Positions 1 through 12,430 of a stretch of 64,000 nt of DNA are shown here, piece after piece. The stretch lies in the NCBI RefSeq assembly GCF_964019385.1, contig NC_088655.1, positions 13,690,731 through 13,754,730 of the forward strand, given 5' to 3'. The position numbers and the translations under genes were made by a program. The notes under the pieces were generated by a model. It was given only the letters and a program-made list of their open reading frames with translations, ran no database searches and was not told the origin of the DNA. This DNA is from Sycon ciliatum (taxonomy: Eukaryota; Porifera; Calcarea; Leucosolenida; Sycettidae). How positions within the stretch are numbered: position 1 is the first letter of the stretch; every line of letters starts with the position of its first letter.

Positions 1-3000
1 TAAAATTTCACAGTCACTGAATGTGGGTGCCAGCGCCCTACAAGCAAACCAAAAATCAAACCAATGCGACCACTGACATTACAGCTGGGTCACGTTATAG
101 AGAGGTACGTTGAAATAGGAAGGTAAGCACAAATGGTCAAAATCCGACATTTTCTCACCTTTATGCCCGTTCGCAGCTCAGAAATTGACAATGACCATTC
201 TCATCTCCCTTTGTAGCTGGATAGAGACAAGGGCACCCAGAAAAATACCCACATTTCTCTAAAGAACTTGCCCAGGGCTGTTGAAAGCTGGATAATTACC
301 TATCTCCAAGTTTAGGGCTTGGTACCCGTGAATCTTCACTTTGCGACTAAACTATTCACAGCAGTGCCAAATTTTCTGGGTCACTGAATTCGGGTGCCAG
401 CGCCCTACAAGCAGACCAAAAATCAGTCCAATGCGACCACTGATATTACAGCTGGGTCATGTTATAGAGAGGTACGTTGAAATTCAAAGGTGAGCACAAA
501 TGGTCAAAATCCGACATTTTCTCGCCTTTATGCCCGTTCGCAGATCAGAAAATGACAATGACCATCCTCATCTCGTTTTGTAGCTGGACATAGACAAGGG
601 CACCAGGAAAAACAGTCACATTTCTCTAAAGAACTCGCCCAGGGCTGCTGAAAGCCGGAAAATTACCTATCTCCAAGTTTAGGGCTTGGTACCCGTGAAT
701 CTTCATTTTGCGACTAAACTATTCACAGCAGTGCTAAAATTTCTCGGTCACTGAATGTGGGTGCCAGCGCCCTACAAGCAAACCAAAAATCAAACCAATG
801 CGACCACTGACATTACAGCTGGGTCACGTTATAGAGAGGTACGTTGAAATAGGAAGGTAAGCACAAATGGTCAAAATCCGACATTTTCTCACCTTTATGC
901 CCGTTCGAAGCCCAGAAATTGCCAATGACCATTCTCATCTCGTTTTGTAGCTGGACATAGACAAGGGCACCCAGAAAAAGACCCACATTTCTCTAAAGAA
1001 CTTGCCCAGGGCTGCTGAAAGCTGGATAATTACCTATCTCCAAGTTTAGGGCTTGGTACCCGTGAATCTTCACTTTGCGACTAAACTATTCACAGCAGTG
1101 CCAAATTTTCTGGGTCACTGAATTTGGGTGCCAGCGCCCTACAAGCAGACCAAAAATCAAACCAATGCGACCACTGATATTACAGCTGGGTCATGTTATA
1201 GAGAGGTACGTTGAAATTCAAAGGTGAGCACAAATGGTCAAAATCCGACATTTTCTCACCTTTATGCCCGTTCGCAGATCAGAAAATGACAATGACCATC
1301 CTCATCTCGTTGTGTAGCTGGACATAGACAAGGGCACCAGGAAAAACAGTCACATTTCTATAAAGAACTCGCCCAGGGCTGCTGAAAGCTGGAAAATTAC
1401 CTATCTCCAAGTTTAGGGCTTGGTACCCGTGAATCTTCACTTTGCGACTAAACTATTCACAGCAGTGCTAAAATTTCACAGTCACTGAATGTGGGTGCTA
1501 GCGCCCTACAAGCAAACCAAAAATCAAACCAATACGACCACTGACATTACAGCTGGGTCACGTTATAGAAAGGTACGTTGAAATAAGAAGGTAAGCACAA
1601 ATGGTCAAAATCCGACATTTTCTCACCTTTATGCCCGTTCGCAGCTCAGAAATTGACAATGACCATTCTCATCTCCCTTTGTAGGTGGACATAGACAAGG
1701 GCACCCAGAAAAATACCCACATTTCTCTAAAGAACTTGCCCAGGGCTGTTGAAAGCTGGATAATTACCTATCTCCAAGTTTAGGGCTTGGTACCCGTGAA
1801 TCTTCACTTTGCGACTAAACTATTCACAGCAGTGCCAAATTTTCTGGGTCACTGAATTCGGGTGCCAGCGCCCAACAAGCAGACCAAAAATCAAACCAAT
1901 GCGACCACTGATATTACAGCTGGGTCATGTTATAGAGAGGTACGTTGAAATTCAAAGGTGAGCACAAATGGTCAAAATCCGACATTTTCTCACCTTTATG
2001 CCCGTTCGCAGCTCAGAAATTGACAATGACCATCCTCATCTTGTTGTGTAGCTGGAAATAGACAAGGGCACCAGGAAAAACAGTCACATTTCTATAAAGA
2101 ACTCGCCCAGGGCTGCTGAAAGCTGGAAAATTACCTATCTCCAAGTTAAGGTCTTGGCACCCGTGAATCTTCATTTTGCGACTAAACTATTCACAGCAGT
2201 GCTAAAATTTCTCGGTCACTGAATGTGGGTGCCAGCGCCCTACAAGCAAACCAAAAATCAAACCAATGCGACCACTGACATTACAGCTGGGTCACGTTAT
2301 AGAGAGGTACGTTGAAATAGGAAGGTAAGCACAAATGGTCAAAATCCGACATTTTCTCACCTTTATGCCCGTTCGCAGCTCCGAAATTGACAATGACCAT
2401 TCTCATCTCGTTTCGTAGCTGGACATAGACAAGGGCACCAAGAAAAAGACCCACACTTCTCTAAAGAACCTGCCCAGGGCTGCTGAAAGCTGGATAATTA
2501 CCTATCTCCAAGTTAACGGCTTGGTACCCGTGAATCTTCACTTTGCGACTAAACTATTCACAGCAGTGCCAAATTTTCTGGGTCACTGAATTCGGGTGCC
2601 AGCGCCCTACAAGCAGACCAAAAATCAAACCGATGCGACCACTGATATTACAGCTGGGTCATGTTATAGAGAGGTACGTTGAAATTCAAAGGTGAGCACA
2701 AATGGTCAAAATCCGACATTTTCTCACCTTTATGCCCATTCGCAGCTTAGAAATTGACAATGACCATCCTCATCTTGTTGTGAAGCTGGATATAGACAAG
2801 GGCACCAGGAAAAACAGTCACATTTCTCTAAAGAACTCGCCCAGGGCTGCTGAAAGATGGAAAATGACCTATCTCCAAGTTAAGGGCTTGGTACCCGTGA
2901 ATCTTCATTTTGCGACTAAACTATTCACAGCAGTGCTAAAATTTCTCAGTCACTGAATGTGGGTGCCAGCGCCCTACAAGCAGACCAAAAATCAAACAAA

Positions 3001-6000
3001 TGCGACCACTGACATTACAGCTGGGTCACGTTATAGAGAGGTACGTTGAAATAGGAAGGTAAGCACAAATGGTCAAAATCCGACATTTTCTCATTTTTAT
3101 ACCCGTTCGCAGGTCAGAAATTTACAATGACCATTCTCATCCCGTTTTGTAGCTGGACATAGACAAGGGCACCCAGAAAAAGACCCACATTTCTCTAAAG
3201 AACTTGCCCAGGGCTGCTGAAAGCTGGATAATTACCTATCTCCAAGTTAAGGGCTTGGTACCCGTGAATCTTCACTTTGCGACTAAACTATTCACAGCAG
3301 TGCTAAAATTTCTCGGTCACTGAATGTGGGTGCCAGCGCCCTACAAGCAAACAAAAAATCAAACCAATGCGACCACTGACATTACACCTGGGTCACGTTA
3401 TAGAGAGGTACGTTGAAATAGGAAGGTAAGCACAAATGGTCAAAATCCGACATTTTCTCACCTTTATGCCCGTTCGCAGCTCAGAAATTGACAATGACCA
3501 TCCTCATCTTGTTGTGTAGCTGGATATAGACAAGGGCACCAGGAAAAACAGTCACATTAGTCTAAAGAACTCGCCCAGGGCTGCTGAAAGATGGAAAATT
3601 ACCTATCTCCAAGTTAAGGGCTTGGTACCCGTGAATCTTCATTTTGCGACTAAACTATTGACAGCAGTGCTAAAATTTCTCAGTCACTGAATGTGGGTGC
3701 CAGCGCCCTACAAGCAAACTAAAAATCAAACCAATGCGACCACTGACATTACAGCTGGGTCACGTTATAGAGAGGTACGTTGAAATAGGAAGGTAAGCAC
3801 AAATGGTCAAAATCCGACATTTTCTCACCTTTATGCCCGTTCGCAGGTCAGAAATTGACAATGACCATTCTCATCTCGTTTTGTAGCTGGACATAGACAA
3901 GGGCACCCAGAAAAAGACCCACATATTTCTAAAGAACTTGCCCAGGGCTGCTGAAAGCTGGATAATTACCTATCTCCAAGTTTAGGGCTTGGTACCCGTG
4001 AATCTTCACTTTGCGACTAAACTATTCACAGCAGTGCCAAATTTTCTGGGTCACTGAATTCGGGTGCCAGCGCCCTACAAACAGACCCTGCCCTACAAAC
4101 AGACCCAAAATCAAACCAATGCGACCATTACCTGCTACAGCTGGGTCATGTTATAGAGAGGTACGTTGAAATTCAAAGGTGAGCACAAATGGTCAAAATC
4201 CGACATTTTCTCACCTTTATGCCCGTTCGCAGCTCAGAAATTGACAATGACCATCCTCATCTTGTTGTGTAGCTGGATATAGACAAGGGCACCAGGAAAA
4301 ACAGTCACATTTCTCTAAAGAACTCGCCCAGGGCTGCTGAAAGATGGAAAATTACCTATCTCCAAGTTAAGGGCTTGGTACCCGTGAATCTTCATTTTGC
4401 GACTAAACTATTCACAGCAGTGCTAAAATTTCTCGGTCACTGAATGTGGGTGCCAGCGCCCTACAAGCAAACCAAAAATCAAACCAATGCGACCACTGAC
4501 ATTACAGCTGGGTCACGTTATAGAGAGGTACGTTGAAATAGGAAGGTAAGCACAAATGGTCAAAATCCGACATTTTCTCATTTTTATGCCCGTTCGCAGG
4601 TCAGAAATTGAGAATGACCATTCTCATCCCGTTTTGTAGCTGGACATAGACAAGGGCACTAAGAAAAAGACCCCCATATTTCTAAAGAACTTGCCCAGGG
4701 CTGCTGAAAGCTGGATAATTACCTATCTCCAAGTTAAGGGCTTGGTACCCGTGAATCTTCACTTTGCGACTAAACTATTCACAGCAGTGCTAAATTTTCT
4801 GGGTCACTGAATTCGGGTGCCAGCGCCCTACAAGCAGACCAAAAATCAAACCAATGCGACCACTGATATTACAGCTGGGTCATGTTATAGAGAGGTACGT
4901 TGAAATTCAAAGGTAAGCACAAATGGTCAAAATCCGACATTTTCTCACCTTTATGCCCATTCGCAGCTCAGAATTTGACAATGACCATCCTCATCTTGTT
5001 GTGTAGCTGGACATAGACAAGGGCACCAGGAAAAACAGTCACATTTCTCTAAAGAACTCGCCCAGGGCTGCTGAAAGCTGGAAAATTACCTCTCTCCAAG
5101 TTTAGGGCTTGGTACCCGTGAATCTTCATTATGCGACTAAACTATTCACAGCAGTGCTAAATTTTCTCGGTCACTTAATGTGGGTGCCAGCGCCCTACAA
5201 GCAAACCAAAAATCAAACCAATGCGACCACTGACATTACAGCTGGGTCACGTTATAGAGAGGTACGTTGAAATAGGAAGGTAAGCACAAATGGTCAAAAT
5301 CCGACATTTTCTCACCTTTATGCCCGTTCGCAGCCCAGAAATTGACAATGACCATCCTCATCTTGTTGTGTACCTGGACATAGACAAGGGCACCAGGAAA
5401 AACAGTCACATTTCTATAAAGAACTCGCCCAGGGCTGCTGAAAGCTGGAAAATTACCTATCTCCAAGTTAAGGGCTTGGCACCCGTGAATCTTCATTTTG
5501 CGACTAAACTATTCACAGCAGTGCTAAAATTTCTCGGTCACTGAATGTGGGTGCCAGCGCCCTACAAGCAAACCAAAAATCAAACCAATGCGACCACTGA
5601 CATTACAGCTGGGTCACGTTATAGAGAGGTACGTTGAAATAGGAAGGTAAGCACAAATGGTCAAAATCCGACATTTTCTCACCTTTATGCCCGTTCGCAG
5701 CTCAGAAATTGACAATGACCATTCTCATCTCGTTTCGTAGCTGGACATAGACAAGGGCACCAAGAAAAAGACCCACATTTCTCTAAGGAACTTGCCCAGG
5801 GCTGCTGAAAGCTGGATAATTACCTATCTCCAAGTTTAGGGCTTGGTACCCGTGAATCTTCACTTTGCGACTAAACTATTCACAGCAGTGCCAAATTTTC
5901 AGGGTCACTAAATTCTTATGCCAGCGCCCTACAAGCAGACCAAAAATCAAATCAATGCGACCACTGATATTACAGCTGGGTCATGTTATAGAGAGGTACG

Positions 6001-8100
6001 TTGAATTTCAAAGGTGAGCACAAATGGTCAAAATCCGACATTTTCTCACATTTATGCCCGTTCGCAGCTCAGAAATTGACAATGACCATCCTCATCTTGT
6101 TGTGTAGCTGGACATAGACAAGGGCACCAGGAAAAACAGTCACATTTCTCTAAAGAACTCGCCCAGAGCTGCTGAAAGCTGGAAAATTACCTATCTCCAA
6201 GGTAAAGGCTTGGTACCCGTGAATCTTCATTTTGCGACTAAACTATTCACAGCAGTGCTAAAATTTCTCAGTCACTGAATGTGGGTGCCAGCGCCCTACA
6301 AGCAAACCAAAAATCAAACCAATTCGAACACTGACATTACAGCTGGGTCACGTTATAGAGAAGTACGTTGAAATAGGAAGGTAAGCACAAATGGTCAAAA
6401 TCCGACATTTTCTCACCTTTATGCCCGTTCGCAGCTCAGAAATTGACAATGACCATGCTCATCTCGTTTCGTAGCTGGACATAGACAAGGGCACCCAGAA
6501 AAAGACCCACATTTCTCTAAACAACTTGCCCAGGGCTGCTGAAAGCTGGATAATTACCTATCTCCAGGTTAAGGGCTTGGTACCCGTGAATCTTCATTTT
6601 GCGACTAAACTATTCACAGCAGTGCAAAAATTTTACAGTCGCTGAATGTGGGTGCTAGCGCCCTACAAGCAAACCAAAAATCAAACCAATGCGACCACTG
6701 ACATTACAGCTGGGTCACGTTATAGAGAGGTACGTTGAAATAGGAAGGTAAGCACAAATGGTCAAAATCCGACATTTTCTCACCTTTATGCCCGTTCGCA
6801 GCTCAGAAATTGACAATGACCATTCTCATCTCGTTTTGTATATGGACATAGACAAGGGCACCCAGAACAATACCCACATTTCTCTAAAGAACTTGCCCAG
6901 GGCTGCTGAAAGCTGGATAATTACCTATCTCCTAGTTTAGGGCTTGGTACCCGTGAATCTTCATTTTGCGACTAAACTATTCACAGCAGTGCCAAATTTT
7001 CTGGGTCACTGAATTCGGGTGCCAGCGCCCTACAAGCAGACAAAAAATCAAACCAATGCGACCACTGATATCACAGCTGGGTCATGTTATAGAGAGGTAC
7101 GTTGAAATTCAAAGGTGAGCACAAATGGTCAAAATCCGACATTTTCTCACCTTTATGCCCGTTCGCAGATCAGAAAATGACAATGACCATCCTCATCTCG
7201 TTGTGTAGCTGAACATAGACAAGGGCACCAGGAAAAACAGTCACATTTCTCTAAAGAACTCGCCCAGGGCTGCTGAAAGCTGGAAAATTACCTATCTCCA
7301 AGTTTAGGGCTTGGTACCCGTGAATCTTCATTTTGCGACTAAACTATTCACAGCAGTGCTAAAATTTCACAGTCACTGAATGTGGGTGCTAGCGCCCTAC
7401 AAGCAAACCAAAAATCAAACCAATGCGACCACTGACATCACAGCTGGGTCACGTTATAGAGAGGTACGTTGAAATAGGAAGGTAAGCACAAATGGTCAAA
7501 ATCCGACATTTTCTCACCTTTATGCCCGTTCGCAGCTCAGAAATTGACAATGACCATTCTCATCTCGTTTTGTAGCTGGACATAGACAAGAGCACCAAGA
7601 CAAAGACCCACATTTCTCTAAAGAACTTGCCCAGGGCTGCTGAAAGCTGGATAATTACCTATCTCCAAGTTTAGGGCTTGGTACCCGTGAATCTTCACTT
7701 TGCGACTAAACTATTCACAGCAGTGCCAAATTTTCTGGGTCACTAAATTCTGGTGCCAGCGCCCTACAAGCAGACCAAAAATCAAACCAATGCGACCACT
7801 GATATTACAGCTGGGTCATGTTATAGAGAGGTACGTTGAAATTCAAAGGTGAGCACAAATGGTCAAAATCTGACATTTTCTCACCTTTATGCCCGTTCGC
7901 AGCTCAGAAATTGACAATGACCATCCTCATCTTGTTGTTTAGCTGGACATAGACAAGGGCACCAGGAAAAACAGTCACATTTCTCTAAAGAACTCGCCCA
8001 GGGCTGCTGAAAGCTGGAAAATTACCTATCTCCAAGTTAAGGGCTTGGTACCCGTGAATCTTCATTTTGCGACTAAACTATTCACAGCAGTGCTAAAATT
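1..8100. repeat. 367-bp satellite array, block 1 (dimeric)
   Basis: About 22 head-to-tail monomers of 366-368 bp fill this block. The landmark ATGGTCAAAATCCGAC recurs at 133, 501, 867, 1234 and onward. Two subtypes mostly alternate: one reads GAAATAGGAAGGTAAGCAC with GGGTCACGTT, the other GAAATTCAAAGGTGAGCAC with GGGTCATGTT, so the higher-order unit is a dimer of about 733 bp. Alternation breaks in places, for example near 3.07-3.44 kb where the same subtype follows itself. Short open frames of 60-86 codons recur in some monomers but are closed by substitutions in neighbours, so I do not call them genes. Two times 183 bp is close to a dinucleosome length, which fits a structural satellite, but that is inference. 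Confidence 0.95.
4072..4106. repeat. 18-bp local tandem duplication inside one 367-bp monomer
   Basis: GCCCTACAAACAGACCC occurs at 4072-4088 and again at 4090-4106, whereas other monomers carry one copy. A few bases further on the same monomer reads GCGACCATTACCTGC instead of the usual GCGACCACTGATATT, so this monomer has been locally rearranged. It is a useful marker for this monomer. Confidence 0.8.
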
Positions 8101-8120
8101 GGTCAAAAATTGGTCAAAAG
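8101..8120. other. Satellite to GC-decamer junction, copy 1
   Basis: The 367-bp monomer is interrupted at TGCTAAAATT (ending 8100). A short linker follows in which TTGGTCAAAA is repeated, and it runs straight into GCAGAGGCCC. The identical junction is found at 12411-12430, so both GC arrays descend from one ancestral junction. Confidence 0.85.
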
Positions 8121-11100
8121 CAGAGGCCCGCAGAGGCCCGCACAGGCCCGCAGAGGCCCGCACACGACCCGCAGAGGACCGCATAGGTCCGCAGAGGCCG
8201 GCAGAGGCCCGCAGAGGCCCGCAGAGCCCCGCAGAGGCGCGCAAAAGTCCGGAAAGTTTCCGCTAAGGCCCGTAGGGGCCCGCAGAGGCCCGAAGAGGCC
8301 CGCAGACGCTCCGTAGAGGCCCGGAAAGGCCCGCAGAGGCCCCGCAGAGATCCGCAGAGGTCCGCAGAGGCCCGCAGACGCCCCGTAGAGAGCCGCAAAG
8401 ACCCGCAGAGGCCCCGCAGAGATCCGCAGAGGTGAGCAGAGGCCCGTAGAGGCCCGAAGAGGCCCGCAGAGGCCCGAAGAGGCCCAAAGAGGCCCAAAGA
8501 GGCCCGCAGAGGCCCGCAGAGGCCGCAGACGCCCGCAAAGGCCCCACAAAGGCCCGCAGAGGCCCGCAGAGCGCCGCAGAGGCCCGCAGAGGCCGGCAAA
8601 AGTCCGGAAAGGCTCCGCAGACGCCCGCAGAGGCCCCTAGAGGCCCGCAGAGGCCCGGAGAAGCCCCCCAAAGGCCCGCAGAGGCCCGCAGAGGCCTCGC
8701 AAACGCCCGCAGAGGCCCGCAGAGGCCCGCAGAGGCCCGCGGACACCCGCAGAGCCCCGCAGAGGCTCGCAGAGGCCCGCTGAGGCCCCGCAAAGGGTCG
8801 CAAAGACCCGCAGAGGCCCCGCAGTGATCCGCAGAGGTCGGCAGAGGCCCGAAGACGCCCGCAGAGGCCCGCAGACGCCCGCAGACGCCCGCAGAGGCCC
8901 GCAGAGGCCCGCAGAGGCCCGACAAAGGCCCGCAGAGGCCCGCAGAGCACCGCAGAGGCTCGCAGAGGCCGGCAAAAGTCCGGAAAGGCTCCGCAGACGC
9001 CCGCAGAGGCCCCTAGAGGCCCTAGAGGCCCGCAGAAGCACCCCAAAGGCCCGCACAGGCCCGCAGAGGCCCGCAGAGGCCCGCAGAGGCCCGCGGACAC
9101 CCGCAGAGCCCCGGAGAGGCCCGCAGAGGCCCGCAAAGGTCCAGAAAGTCTCCGCGGACGCCCGCAGAGGCCCCGAACAGACCCGCAGAGGCCCGCACTG
9201 GCCCGCAGAGGCCTGCACAGGCTCGCAGAGGCCCGCACAGGCCCGCAGAGGCCCGCAGAGGCCCCGCAGAGGTCCGCAGAGGTCCGCAGAGGCCCGAAGA
9301 GCCCCGCAGAGGCCCGCACAGGCCCGCAGAGCCCAGGAGAGGCCCGCAGAGGCCCGCAAAGGTCCAGAAAGTCCCCGCAGACGCCAACAGAGGCCGGCGG
9401 AGGCCCACAAAAGCCCCGCAAAGGCCCGCAAAAACCCGCAGAAGCACCGCAAAGGCCCGCAAAAGTCCGTAAAGGCCCCCAGAGGCCCGCAGAGGCCCGC
9501 AGAAGCCCCGCAGAAACCCGCAGAGGCACCGCAAAGGCCCGCAAAAGTCCTGAAAGGCTCCGCAAAGGCCCGCTGAGGCTCGCAGAGGCCCGCTGAGGCC
9601 CCGCAAAGGCCCGCAGAGGCCCGGAGATGCCTGCAGAGGCCCGGAAGCCCCGCGGAGGCCAGCACAAACCCTAAAAAGTCCGGAAAGGCCCCGCATAGGC
9701 CCGCAGACGCCCGCGGAAGCCCCGGAAAGGCACGCAAAGACCCGCAGAGGCCCCACAAAGGCCCGCGAAAGTCCGGAAAGGCCCGCAAAATTACGGAAAG
9801 GCTCCGCAAAGGCCCGCAGAATCCCGCAGAGGCCCGCAGAGGCCCGTAAATGCCCGCTGAGGCCCCACAAAGGCCCGCAGAAGCCTGGAAAGCCCCGTAG
9901 AGGCCAGGACAGGCCCGACAAAGTCCGAGAAGGCTCGCAGAGGCCCGCAAAAGCCCCAAAATGGTCCGCAGAAGCCCTAAAATGGCCCGCAAAGGCCAGC
10001 AAAGGCCCGTAGAGGCCCCGCAAATGCCCGAAAAAGTCCGGAAAGGCCCGCAAAATCCCGCTGAGGCTCGCAGAGGCCCGGAAATGCCCCACAAAGACCC
10101 ACAAAGTCCAGCAAAGGCCCGCAGAGGCCCGCAGAGGCCCGGAAAAGTCCACAAAGGCTCCGCAGAGGCCCACAGAGGCCCGCGGAGGCCCGCAGAAGCC
10201 CCGCAAAGGCCCGAAAAGGCCCGCAGAGGCCCCAAAAGGGCCCTCAGAGGCCCGCAGAGACCCGCAGAGGTCCGCAGAGATCCGCAGAGCTCCGCAGAGG
10301 CTCCGCACAGGCCCGCAGAGGCCCGCACAGCCCCCCCAGAGGTCCTCAGATGCCCCACAAAGACCCGCAGAGCACGCAGAGCCCCGCAGAGGCCCGAAAA
10401 AGTCCGGAAAGGCTCCGCAAAAGCCCGCAGAGGCGCGCAGAGGCCCTCAGAAGCCCCGCAAGGCCCGCAAAGGCCCGCAGTGGCCCGGGAGGCACCGCAA
10501 AGGCCCGCAGAGGCCCGAAGATACTCGCAGAGGCCCGCAAAAGTCCGGATAGGCTCCGCAACGGCCCGCAAAGGCCCGCAGAGGCCCGCAAAAGTCCGGA
10601 AAGGCCCCGCAAAGGCCCGCAGAGGCCTTCAGAAGCCCCGCAACGGCCCGCAGAGGCCTCACAAAGGCCCGCAGAGGCCGGGAATACCCAGCAGAGGCCC
10701 CACAAAGGCCCGCAGAAGCCCGGAGAGCCCCGCAGAGGCCCCAACTGGCCCGCAACAGTCCGGAAAAGGCTCGCAGAGGCCCCGCGAAGGCCCGCAGAGG
10801 CCCACAGATGCCCGCAGAGTCCGGGAAAGGCCAGAAAGGCTCCGCAGAGGCCCACAGAGGCCCGCGGAGGCCTGCAGAAGCCCCGCAAAGGCCCGAAAAG
10901 GCCCGCAGAGGCCCGCAGAGGCCCTCAGAGGCCCTCAGAGGCCCGCAGAGGCCCGCAGAAGCTCCGCACAGGCCCGCAGAGGCACGCACAGGCCCGCAGA
11001 GGCCCGCAGAGGTCCTACCAGGCCCCACAAAGGCCCGCAGAGGCCAGCAGAGTCCCACAGAGGCCGGCAAAAGTGTGGAAAGGCTCCACAACGGCCCGCA

Positions 11101-11353
11101 TAGGCGCGTAGAGGCGCGCAGGGGCCCGCAGAAGACCCGCAAGGCCCGCAAACGCCCGCAGAGGCCCGGGGAGGCCTGCAAAAGGCCGAGGCCCGCAAAA
11201 GTCCGGAAAGGCTCCGCAACGGCCCGCAGGGGCCTGGAAAAGCCCCGCAAAGGCCCGCGGAGGCCCGCAAAGGCCCCACAAAGGCCCGCAGAAACCCGGA
11301 GAGCCTCGCAGAGGCCCCACAAAGGCCCGCAGAGGCCCGGAGAGCCCCGCAGA
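8120..11353 (+). repeat. GC-rich decamer minisatellite, array 1
   Basis: Degenerate tandem repeat of the 10-mer GCAGAGGCCC. Common variants are GCAAAGGCCC, GGAAAGGCTC, GCAAAAGTCC and GCACAGGCCC. No consensus frame contains a stop on either strand, so open frames of several hundred codons appear in many frames. These read RRGPQRPAEA-type repeats forward and GLCGPLRASA-type repeats in reverse. There is no unique domain, no sensible start context and no splice logic, so I treat them as by-products of the repeat. The right edge joins the 367-bp satellite at GCAG/CTCAG, a few bases of microhomology. Confidence 0.95.
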
Positions 11354-12410
11354 GCTCAGAAATTGACAATGACCATACTCATCTCGTTTTTTAGCTGGAC
11401 ATAGTGCATAAGCACAAATGGTCATAAGCACAAATGGTCAAAATCCGACATTTTCTCACTTTTATGCCCGTTCGCAGCTCAGATATTGCCAATGACCATT
11501 CTCATCTCGTTTCGTAGCTAGACATAGACAAGGGCACCAAGAAAAAGACCCACATTTCTCTAAAGAACTTGCCCAGGGCTGCTGAAAGCTGGATAATTAC
11601 CTATCTCCAAGTTAAGGGCTTGGTACCCGTGAATCTTCATTTTTGCGACTAAACTATTCACAGCAGTGCTAAAATTTCTCAGTCACTGAATGTAGGTGCC
11701 AGCGCCCTACAAGCAAACCAAAAATCAAACCAATGCGACCACTGACATTACAGCTGGGTCACGTTATAGAGAGGTACGTTGAAATAGGAAGGTAAGCACA
11801 AATGGTCAAAATCCGACATTTTCTCACTTTTATGCCCGTTCGCAGCTCAGATATTGCCAATGACCATTCTCATCTCGTTTCGTAGCTAGACATAGACAAG
11901 GGCACCAAGAAAAAGACCCACATTTCTCTAAAGAACTTGCCCAGGGCTGCTGAAAGCTGGATAATTACCTATCTCCAAGTTAAGGGCTTGGTACCCGTGA
12001 ATCTTCACTTTGCGACTAAACTATTCACAGCAGTGCCAAATTTTCTGGGTCACTGAATTCGGGTGCCAGCGCCCTACAAGCAGACCAAAAATCAAACCAA
12101 TGCGACCACTGATATTACAGCTGGGTCATGTTATAGAGAGGTACGTTGAAATTCAAAGGTGAGCACAAATGGTCAAAATCCGACATTTTCTCACCTTTAT
12201 GCCCGTTCGCAGATCAGAAATTTACAATGACCATCCTCATCTCGTTGTGTAGCTGGACATAGACAAGGGCACCAGGAAAAACAGTCACATTTCTCTAAAG
12301 AACTCGCCCAGGGCTGCTGAAAGCTGGAAAATTACCTATCTCCAAGTTAAGGGCTTGGTACCCGTGAATCTTCATTTTGCGACTAAACTATTCACAGCAG
12401 TGCTAAAATT
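11354..12410. repeat. 367-bp satellite, block 2 (about 3 monomers)
   Basis: The first monomer is a fragment that enters at GCTCAGAAATTGAC and breaks off after GGACATAGTG. A short duplicated stretch follows (ATAAGCACAAATGGTC at about 11407 and again near 11424). The monomers starting near 11430 and 11796 share private variants (CAGATATTGCC, TAGCTAGAC), so they are a recent tandem pair. The last monomer ends at the same base as block 1, at TGCTAAAATT, where the second GC array begins. Confidence 0.93.
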
Positions 12411-12430
12411 GGTCAAAAATTGGTCAAAAG
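12411..12430. other. Satellite to GC-decamer junction, copy 2
   Basis: This matches the junction at 8101-8120 base for base, at an offset of 4310 bp. The decamers after it also line up with array 1 at that offset, including the private variant CACACGACCC at 8161 and 12471. The region is therefore an imperfect tandem duplication of satellite plus minisatellite. Confidence 0.85.
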
